Shown: positions 1-5,356 of the stretch, one piece after another
Position numbering within the stretch: position 1 is the first letter of the stretch
Layout: each line of letters starts with the position of its first letter
Source: Actinomycetota bacterium
Lineage (GTDB): Bacteria > Actinomycetota > Actinomycetes > Mycobacteriales > Mycobacteriaceae
Assembly: GCA_005787665.1 (NCBI GenBank)
Contig: SYAB01000101.1
Location: 1 to 7,997, forward strand
Direction of reading: 5' to 3'
DNA length: 7,997 bases
Notes under the pieces: model-generated
Seen by the model: the letters and a program-made list of their open reading frames with translations, nothing else
The model's database searches: none
Told to the model about the DNA's origin: nothing
Translations under genes and position numbers: made by a program

Positions 1-211
1 CGACTGGGACATCTCCGCGCGCTTGGTGCGTCCATTCGCCGAACTGGCCCCCGCCGCTCCATCCCGTGACCTGTGGCGCGCCCTGGTTCTGGCGCACTTC
101 GATGCAGTGCTCAAGCACGACCCCGCTGCAACAGCGTTCATGGCCGATGATCACCTCAATGACCGCTTGGAGTCGATGACCGGGCTGAAGATCGTCACGG
201 TTGACGATTAG
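1..211 (+). CDS. 3' end of a possible alpha/beta-hydrolase (partial)
   Basis: The last 69 codons of a gene cut by the left edge; the frame is open from base 2 and ends at a TAG at 209-211. The visible peptide begins DWDISARLVRPFAELAP and ends GLKIVTVDD. The segment around AHFDAVLKHDPAATAFM, a helix with a His-Phe and a charged/Ala-rich stretch close to the C-terminus, resembles C-terminal tails of dienelactone-hydrolase/PAF-acetylhydrolase-like proteins. No catalytic residue lies in the visible part, so this family call is a weak inference. The codon usage looks coding. It lies immediately upstream of decayed genes, so it could itself be truncated. The true start and full length lie outside the window. 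Confidence 0.45.
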   Translation, partial: DWDISARLVRPFAELAPAAPSRDLWRALVLAHFDAVLKHDPAATAFMADDHLNDRLESMTGLKIVTVDD

Positions 212-239
212 GCCTGCCCCAAACCGAGCGCCCATCACC

Positions 240-431
240 AGTGATTACCTGTTCCCCGGCGGAGTCGGGAAGACTTGGGAGCCCGGCGGTTTCGAGCAGC
301 TCCTTGGCGACGTGACTGAGCGTGTGTTCGCCGTCTACGGCGATGACACCGTGGTCTACCCCGGCCACGGAGACGACACGACGTTGGGCGAGGAACGTCC
401 CCGACTGCCGGAGTGGCGCGAGCGCGGTTGG
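240..431 (+). pseudogene. C-terminal remnant of a metallo-beta-lactamase-fold hydrolase (Rv1637c-like)
   Basis: Only the last ~64 residues of an MBL-fold (glyoxalase II-like) hydrolase are present, from SDYLFPGGVGKTW to EWRERGW. The retained part keeps the Asp of the usual (G)D-x-LFPGG segment, here SD instead of GD, and the final metal-ligand motif YPGHGDDTT. The HxHxDH metal site and the HTPG region are absent; upstream of 240 there is only 28 bases and then the stop of the preceding gene. Family members usually end at the ...EWRxRGW motif, but here the frame continues 10 codons (CSSPATSPHT) to a TGA at 462-464. A TTG at 201 could in principle start an 87-residue peptide, but no ribosome binding site supports it. 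The wording matches my recollection of M. tuberculosis Rv1637c, which neighbours Rv1636, a homologue of the stress protein at 4658-5104. It is non-functional as a hydrolase. Confidence 0.8.
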
Positions 432-1353
432 TGCAGCAGCCCTGCGACTTCTCCTCACACCTGACGGCTGACTCGACATCCGGTCCCCGCCGCACCGCGA
501 TCATGGCGGTGATGACTTCGGTGACCTCCGCGGGCACATCGCCGACTTGGCGCTTTCCCCGCTTATCGGAGTACATCGATGCGTCCGCGCGGGCCAGCAC
601 CGCCTCGGCGAGATCACCACCGCTGACGATCGCGACGTCGCCAACGATCCGGGCGGGCAGGTCGGACTCGCCGCACAATCGAGCGATCCGCGCTCCGACC
701 TCCCGGAGAACCTCATCCCCCACCGCGTGCCCGTGGGTGTCATTGATCGGCTTGAAGCCGTCCAGATCCAGGTAGAGAACCGCCGCAATCCGGTGCTGGA
801 CGGCCGCGGCGGAGATCGCGGCGTCGAGCTGGCCGAGAAACGCCGCACGGTTGGCCAGTCCGGTCAGCGAATCGACCCGGGCATCCCGGAGCGGATCGTC
901 GATCACCGTCGCGCGGCTCAGCGCCGAAGCGATGAACTCCGCCAATTGCTCCAGCAATCGCACATCCGCCGCACTGAAGGCGTGCGGGTCAGCGGATACG
1001 ACTTTCAAGACACCCTGGGACCGGTCACGGTGGCGCAGCGGGACCACCACCATCGAACGGGCATTCACCCTGCGGCAGACCTCCCTGTCCACCCGGTCAT
1101 CGGTTTCGGTGTCTTGGCTGACCAGCAACTGCCTGGTGCGCACCCTCGGTGCCGACCAGCGTTCCGGCAACAGCCGTGTAGACCGTCTCGTCGCCCTCGG
1201 CGAGCTCGACGACGGCGCCGGGTGCGCCGGTCGCGCGGCAGGCGCTGTCGGCAACGATCCGCATCACGGCAGCCGCGCTGAGGTCGGCGTCGTTGATGGC
1301 CTGCTGAACCTCAACGATGGTCCGCAACGCACGAGTTCGACGTCTGCCTCCAC
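432..1353 (-). pseudogene. Decayed GAF-GGDEF (diguanylate cyclase-like) gene
   Basis: An intact relative would sense a ligand through a GAF domain and make cyclic di-GMP through a GGDEF domain. The reading frame has to be pieced together on the minus strand. A GTG at 1351-1353 gives VEADVELVR in one frame. Near 1328 it shifts to ALRTIVEVQQAINDADLS... (GAF N-terminal half, 1327-1145). Near 1143 it shifts again to VRTRQLLVSQDTETDDRVD... (second GAF half, including ARSMVVVPLRH). The GGDEF part has DSLTGLANRAAFL, LDLDGFKPINDTHGH and GDEVLREVGARI, but then jumps from DLPARI straight to VGDVAIVSGGDLAEAVLARAD. The GG[D/E]EF signature and about 45-50 residues after it are therefore missing (junction about 640-648). 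The end ASMYSDKRGKRQV is present. The frame then runs without a stop into the antisense of the MBL remnant and ends at 235. It cannot be an active cyclase. The left boundary is approximate. Confidence 0.85.
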
Positions 1354-1460
1354 CCGCCCAAGGGTATTGACGCCCCTGGTTCGATGCTCCGGTTCCGGGA
1401 GAATGTGCCGAGTGTTCGGTCAGCCCCCGGTGTCGCGTTCTGCTGCGTAGCGCCGATCGT

Positions 1461-1484
1461 GACCGGGGACTTTAGACCCGGGTC
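1461..1484. repeat. Imperfect inverted repeat upstream of the exported-protein gene
   Basis: Arms GACCGGGG (1461-1468) and CCCGGGTC (1477-1484) pair at 7 of 8 positions around an 8-base AT-richer loop; the right arm lies within the perfect palindrome GACCCGGGTC (1475-1484). It sits about 50 bases before the start at 1533, in the 179-base gap between the GAF-GGDEF relic and the exported-protein gene. It could be an operator or a short hairpin, but such GC palindromes occur by chance in this genome. Just downstream, TAGCCT at 1503-1508 fits the loose mycobacterial -10 pattern TANNNT, without a convincing -35. Nothing else was seen in this gap. Confidence 0.3.
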
Positions 1485-1522
1485 AGACGGACGCGAGTCC
1501 GCTAGCCTCATACTCCTGCACC

Positions 1523-1528
1523 AGGAGG
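1523..1528 (+). promoter_or_regulatory. Ribosome binding site AGGAGG of the exported-protein gene
   Basis: A perfect AGGAGG lies 4 bases before the ATG at 1533. The overlapping GTG at 1530 would leave a spacer of only one base, so the ATG is the more likely start. Confidence 0.75.
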
Positions 1529-1532
1529 CGTG

Positions 1533-3605
1533 ATGGATCTGCACATCATCTGCCTACGCGGGGCCGCGGCAGCGCTGGGGGTGGCGGCGTCGCTCGCCAC
1601 CGCGGGGACGGCGTTTGCCGATGCCGAAGGGGCGTCTCCGGATACGGCGGTGCGCGCCGCAACGTCCCCGGCTGCGCGCAGTCATCCAGCAGGGCCCAGT
1701 CGGCATCGGATCGGACAGGCACATCGCCCATCCCCTGCTTCCGCCCTGCGCAGCCGTGCCGGCGCGCTCCCCGCGCCGGCACGGCTGAACGCCGGACGTC
1801 CGCGCGGGACAACCCTCCCGGCACGCACCCGCCCCAGCGACGGGGCGCCGCGGCCGGGTGTGCCGGCCGCCGCCACCGCCGTGCCCAACGGGACATCCAC
1901 CGCCTCGGCCGTCGCACCGCCCGTCGATCCGATCACGGCGTTTCTCAACAACGTCTCCCCCGCGGTGCGGCCCACCCAGGACGGACAAGGCCCGGGCGGT
2001 GTCGTCACCGGAACCCTCGGCGTCCTCGACCCGGACAGCGCCCCGGTCGGCGTCGCGGTCACGCGCGGACCCACCCACGGCACTGTGGCGGTCACCGGCG
2101 ACCGCTACACCTACACCGCAAATCCGGCGCACCCGCAGGCGCACAGCGGGTTCACCGATTCCTTCGCGGTCACAGCCAGCGACGAGGCCAGCGGATTCCA
2201 CATCCACGGCCTGGGTGGCCTGCTCAACATGCTCACCTTCGGACTGCTCGGCGAGAGCGGCCATCGCAGCAGCGCGAACGTTTCGGTCAGCGTCGGCCCC
2301 TACAACCACGCGCCGACCGGCGCCGTGCGCACCGATCCGGCCGCTCCTGTGACCGGGGTGATCACCGGTCAGGTGCTGGGCCGCGACCCGAACGGCGACG
2401 CGCTGACCTACAGCGGAACCACCACGACCGACAAGGGCGCGGTCATCGTCACGCCCACCGGCGATTTCACCTACACACCCACCCCGGAAGCCCTGCTCGC
2501 CGCCGCCGCCCCCACCGCCACCGCAGCCGACCGGCGCGACGAGTTCACCGTCACCATGGCGGACGGGTACGGCGCGATCGTCGCGGTCGCGGTCGCGGTG
2601 TCGCTCGGCCAGGCCGCCCCCGCCCCGCAGCTGTCCACGTTCTGCGGCTGCACCCTGATGCCGGCCGACACCGTCTTCCACGCCGATGTCAGCACCCTGC
2701 CGGTGCTGGAGAAATCCACCACCTGGACGACGCTGCTGGACGGCACCCTGAACGTCAGCTGGGGCCGCACACCTTGGCAGGGCAGCTCGGGCGGGATGCC
2801 GGTCAACGTCGTCGGCCCGGACCACCCCACCGAGACGGTGATCTTCAACCGCGGCCTGAGCACCAGCGGGCCGAGCATCGACGACACCCCCTACGCCATC
2901 CCCGACCGGCCGCTGGTCGAAGGCATGCCGGACGTCCCGGCCTGGGACCGCCACCTCCTGGTGTTCCAGGAGGGCACCTGCATCTCCCAGGAGCTGTACA
3001 ACGTCGCCAACGGCGTGGAGTTGCCCGCCGCCGGGGTCCTCGACGCCCTGGGCAACGCCGCCTACGCCGCGCTGTGGGGTTCGGCCTGGATCGCCGAGGC
3101 CGGCGTGCACGTCGACATGAGCTCCGGGCTGTATCCGGCGCAGGGCTGGGCCAACGCCTCGCACCTGCCCTATCTGCCGCTGATCCTGCGGCCCGACGAC
3201 CTGGAACGCGGCTGGATCGACCACATGCTGGGCATGTCGATCGCCAAGGACCGCGGCACCGGCCACACCTGGCCGGCCCGGGCCGGGGACGGCACCGGTA
3301 CCAACCCCGACGGTGTCCCGATGGGCACCGTGTTGCGGTTGCGCGCCGACTTCGACCTCACCGGCTATCAGCCCGGAACCCAGGTGGTGCTGCGGGCCCT
3401 GCAGACCCACGGCGCGGTGATCTACGACTCCTTCGCCCCCGGCCGGGACGGGGCGGGCCTGATGGTGATGAGCAACGGCTGGACCGGCACCTCGCACTTC
3501 ACCGTCCAGGATGAGTTGAACACCATCCCGCTGAGCGCGTTCGACGCGGTCGACGTGCTGAGCCTGGCGGTGGACCCGGCGGCCGGGTGGCTGATCCGGA
3601 CCTGA
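1533..3605 (+). CDS. Exported protein with two VCBS/Ig-like repeats and a C-terminal domain of unknown function
   Basis: A 690-residue protein. Residues 1-29 form a Sec signal peptide (Arg9, Ala/Leu-rich core, likely cleavage after AGTAFA-29). Residues 30-130 are a low-complexity Pro/Ala/Arg/Thr linker. Residues ~131-258 and ~260-362 are two VCBS/bacterial Ig-like repeats, each with a GVVTGTL / GVITGQV strand, a Ca-site-like DPDS / DPNGD turn, and a final YTYTA / FTYTPT strand. The first repeat carries FHIHGLGGLLNMLTFGLLG, an insert I know from mycobacterial multi-VCBS proteins. Residues ~370-690 are a separate domain starting at FCGC (C371, C373). It has DRHLLVF (D472-H474), a third Cys (C483), HTWPAR (~578) and MGTVLRLRADFDLTGY (~597-612). 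This domain resembles one in other bacterial secreted proteins, but I know no function for it. No LPXTG or C-terminal anchor is seen. Probably cell-surface or secreted, perhaps binding a glycan or protein. It has its own RBS and ends one base before the convergent CorA-like gene. Confidence 0.9.
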   Translation: MDLHIICLRGAAAALGVAASLATAGTAFADAEGASPDTAVRAATSPAARSHPAGPSRHRIGQAHRPSPASALRSRAGALPAPARLNAGRPRGTTLPARTRPSDGAPRPGVPAAATAVPNGTSTASAVAPPVDPITAFLNNVSPAVRPTQDGQGPGGVVTGTLGVLDPDSAPVGVAVTRGPTHGTVAVTGDRYTYTANPAHPQAHSGFTDSFAVTASDEASGFHIHGLGGLLNMLTFGLLGESGHRSSANVSVSVGPYNHAPTGAVRTDPAAPVTGVITGQVLGRDPNGDALTYSGTTTTDKGAVIVTPTGDFTYTPTPEALLAAAAPTATAADRRDEFTVTMADGYGAIVAVAVAVSLGQAAPAPQLSTFCGCTLMPADTVFHADVSTLPVLEKSTTWTTLLDGTLNVSWGRTPWQGSSGGMPVNVVGPDHPTETVIFNRGLSTSGPSIDDTPYAIPDRPLVEGMPDVPAWDRHLLVFQEGTCISQELYNVANGVELPAAGVLDALGNAAYAALWGSAWIAEAGVHVDMSSGLYPAQGWANASHLPYLPLILRPDDLERGWIDHMLGMSIAKDRGTGHTWPARAGDGTGTNPDGVPMGTVLRLRADFDLTGYQPGTQVVLRALQTHGAVIYDSFAPGRDGAGLMVMSNGWTGTSHFTVQDELNTIPLSAFDAVDVLSLAVDPAAGWLIRT
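1751..1787. repeat. Perfect 16-bp inverted repeat (strong hairpin) inside a coding region
   Basis: The arms CAGCCGTGCCGGCGCG (1751-1766) and CGCGCCGGCACGGCTG (1772-1787) are exact reverse complements around the 5-base loop CTCCC. It lies in the Pro/Ala/Arg-rich linker of the exported protein (about residues 73-85), ~220 bases after the start codon. There is no T-tract, so it is not a standard Rho-independent terminator. It may be a structured mRNA element, a palindromic insertion, or a product of linker expansion. Confidence 0.9.
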
Positions 3606-3606
3606 C

Positions 3607-4641
3607 TCAGATCCAGTTGCGCTTCTTGAACACCAGATACAGCAGGGTCGAGGTCACCAGGATGACCAGCGCACTGGTCACCACGCCGGATACCTCCGAA
3701 AACCCCGGGTATGGCACGTTCTGCCCGTACCAGCCCGTGACGGCGGTGGGCACGGCGATGATGGCGGCCCATCCGGTCAGTTTCTTCATGATGGTGTTGA
3801 GCCGGGCGTCCTGCAGGGAGAGATTCGTCTCGAAGACCGTGGTGACCATGTCGCGCAATGATTCGGTCCACTCGGCGGCCCGGATCACGTGGTCGTAGAG
3901 ATCGGAGTACCAGCCGTCGAGTTCGGCCTCGGTGCCCGGCAGACTGCGGCGCATGATGGTGTTGACCACCTCCCGCATGGGCAGCACGATGCGGCGCAAC
4001 TCCACCAGTTCCTTGCGTAACCGGTAGGTGTCCCGCTGCAGCTGGCGGGTCTGCGAATGCTCGTCGAACAGGCTGTCCTCCAGCGACTCGATGGCGTCGT
4101 CGAGTTGCTGGATGGTGTCGAACTGACCGTCCACCACCACGTCGAGGATGCCGTGCAGCAGAGCCGGACTGCCCTTGCGCAGTAGGTCGCTGTTGTCGTC
4201 CCAGCGCCGCACCACCTCGTCGATATAGAGAACCGGCCGCGCCGGATCGACTTCGTAGCGCACCGTGACCAGACCGGACGGCAGCACGAAGATCGACACC
4301 CGGGAGGTCAGCAGTCGCGACTCGATCGAGCCCGGCACCTGGATGCCCAACGCCGTCGCATAGACGGTCAGAAACGTGTGGGTGGCATAACGGCTCGCCT
4401 TGGTGCGCTCGGTGTGCTCGACGACATCTTCCACGGCGTGCCTGTCGAATCCCAGTTCGTCGGCGAGCTCGCGAAGCACCGCATGGTCGGGATTGCACAG
4501 GTCGACCCAGACCAGCGCCCCGTCCTCGCCCAGATGCGACGAGACGTCCTCGAGGGGGAAGTTCTCACTCTTGAGTTCGCCGTTGACCCACAGCCGCGTC
4601 CGTGCCACCGGAGCATCCGGGCGGGGTCCGGTGGTGGTCAC
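3607..4641 (-). CDS. CorA-family divalent cation transporter (GQN variant)
   Basis: A 344-residue protein with the CorA plan. It has a large cytoplasmic N-terminal domain (VWVDLCNPD, GFDRHAVEDVVEHTERTK), long stalk helices (DDAIESLEDSLFDEHSQTRQ, LRKELVELRRIVLPMREV), and two C-terminal membrane helices (about 288-305 and 318-338), ending in the basic tail KKRNWI. Family members form pentameric channels for Mg2+ (or Co2+, Ni2+, Zn2+). The signature after TM1 is Gly306-Gln307-Asn308 in WYGQNVPYPGF, not the usual GMN, so the transported ion is uncertain. From memory, it is distinct from M. tuberculosis CorA Rv1239c. The start is a GTG at 4639-4641, 16 bases after the stop of the stress-protein gene. 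The RBS is weak, so translation may be coupled to that gene. An in-frame GTG at 4606-4608 is an alternative start. The gene is convergent with the exported-protein gene, with one base between the stops. Confidence 0.93.
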   Translation of the reverse strand: MTTTGPRPDAPVARTRLWVNGELKSENFPLEDVSSHLGEDGALVWVDLCNPDHAVLRELADELGFDRHAVEDVVEHTERTKASRYATHTFLTVYATALGIQVPGSIESRLLTSRVSIFVLPSGLVTVRYEVDPARPVLYIDEVVRRWDDNSDLLRKGSPALLHGILDVVVDGQFDTIQQLDDAIESLEDSLFDEHSQTRQLQRDTYRLRKELVELRRIVLPMREVVNTIMRRSLPGTEAELDGWYSDLYDHVIRAAEWTESLRDMVTTVFETNLSLQDARLNTIMKKLTGWAAIIAVPTAVTGWYGQNVPYPGFSEVSGVVTSALVILVTSTLLYLVFKKRNWI

Positions 4642-4657
4642 GGCGAAGGTCCGGCGC

Positions 4658-5104
4658 CTAGCCCGTGGTGTGAACGATCAGAACGTCGGTCTTGGACTTG
4701 CGGGCGACGTTCGCGGGCACGGATCCGAGCAGTCGACCGGCGATCGTGTTCAGACCGACGTTGCCGACTACGAGCAGGTCGGCGCCCACCTCGTTGGCGA
4801 GGTCGACGAGGGCTTCGACGGGTGCGCCCTTCACGGCGCGCTCCTCGACGTTGGCGGCCCCGGCGGCCGTCGCCCGCTCCCGGGCCTGGCGCAGGATCTC
4901 GTAGATCGGAGCGTGACCGGTGACCTTGTACCCCTCACCCTTGAGCAAGTCGGCGGCTTGGGGGTCGTCGTTGGTTTCGAGGTAGGCGGTCGCCACGACG
5001 ACCTTCGCGTCCGGTCCGGAAGCCAACTGGCCGGCCCGTTCGACCGCACGAAGCGATGAGTCCGAGCCGTCCGTACCGACGACAACGGTCTGATAGCCGC
5101 CCAT
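4658..5104 (-). CDS. Universal stress protein, Rv1636 (TB15.3)-like, nucleotide-binding
   Basis: A 148-residue single-domain USP. Residues 5-13 (QTVVVGTDG) form the first strand with the conserved Asp12. The nucleotide-binding motif G-2x-G-9x-G-S is complete: GNVG at 114-117 and GS at 127-128, followed by VPANVARKSKTDVLIVH. Segments such as YKVTGHAPIYEIL and LLVVGNVGLNTIAGRLLG match my memory of M. tuberculosis Rv1636 and M. smegmatis MSMEG_3811, which are reported to bind cAMP as well as ATP. So a cytoplasmic cAMP/ATP-binding role is likely, though ligand preference cannot be read from the sequence alone. The ATG start is well supported by a GGAGG five bases upstream. It is the first gene of a two-gene unit with the CorA-like transporter and is divergent from the glycosyltransferase gene. 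Confidence 0.95.
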   Translation of the reverse strand: MGGYQTVVVGTDGSDSSLRAVERAGQLASGPDAKVVVATAYLETNDDPQAADLLKGEGYKVTGHAPIYEILRQARERATAAGAANVEERAVKGAPVEALVDLANEVGADLLVVGNVGLNTIAGRLLGSVPANVARKSKTDVLIVHTTG

Positions 5105-5109
5105 TCATA

Positions 5110-5114
5110 CCTCC
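5110..5114 (-). promoter_or_regulatory. Ribosome binding site GGAGG of the universal stress protein
   Basis: On the minus strand GGAGG stands 5 bases before the ATG at 5102-5104. This fixes the start and suggests efficient translation, in contrast to the poor RBS of the following CorA-like gene. Confidence 0.8.
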
Positions 5115-5141
5115 AGTGCTTTCGTTTCGACGCTCCGGGGA

Positions 5142-5147
5142 ACATTA
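5142..5147 (-). promoter_or_regulatory. Candidate -10 element of the stress protein/CorA unit
   Basis: TAATGT on the minus strand fits the mycobacterial -10 pattern TANNNT and lies in the only AT-rich patch of the 252-base divergent region (5105-5356), 37 bases before the ATG. No TTGNNN -35 box is found at the expected distance, so this is tentative. The same gap must hold the promoter of the + strand glycosyltransferase; TACGGT at 5285-5290 and the palindrome ATCCCGGGAT at 5305-5314 are the only weak candidates seen there. Confidence 0.3.
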
Positions 5148-5356
5148 ACCTCTCAGCGCGTCGGCAGGGCGAGATTCCCGCCACGCGCGCTCGGCGGCCG
5201 CCCGCCCGATGCCGCTTCACAAGGGCAAACGCGGCACCGTGACGTTCACTACAGCCACCCCGAGCGACCCGGTCCGGGTAGGGATACGGTTTGCCCCGGA
5301 GGCCATCCCGGGATCTCGGGCCGGAGAGGGTCGGAAAGGGTACGGAAGCGACCAGC

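Noticed and set aside
547..1281. A 244-codon + strand frame across the GAF-GGDEF relic
   Set aside because: The sense information is clearly on the minus strand (GAF and GGDEF blocks); the + strand product shows no domain.
2581..2598. Three tandem copies of TCGCGG in the exported-protein gene
   Set aside because: It encodes an alternating Ala-Val beta strand in an Ig-like repeat and is too short to treat as a functional DNA repeat.
3273..3286. 14-bp perfect palindrome CCGGCCCGGGCCGG
   Set aside because: Made only of G and C in a very GC-rich coding region, with no loop and no regulatory context; likely chance.
1554..3497. A 647-codon open frame on the minus strand, antisense to the exported-protein gene
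   Set aside because: The translation is Gly/Arg/His/Val-rich with no domain or signal. It mirrors codon-position GC bias of the well-supported + strand gene, which has a signal peptide, RBS and recognisable domains.
3422..4498. A 358-codon minus-strand frame overlapping the CorA-like gene and the end of the exported-protein gene
   Set aside because: Arg/His/Gly-rich, no motif, and displaced by the CorA frame, which has all family hallmarks.
5120..5190. A GGAAT...GTT arrangement upstream of the stress protein, considered as a SigH/SigE-type promoter
   Set aside because: The distance between the two blocks is about 24 bases, longer than the spacing known for these sigma factors.
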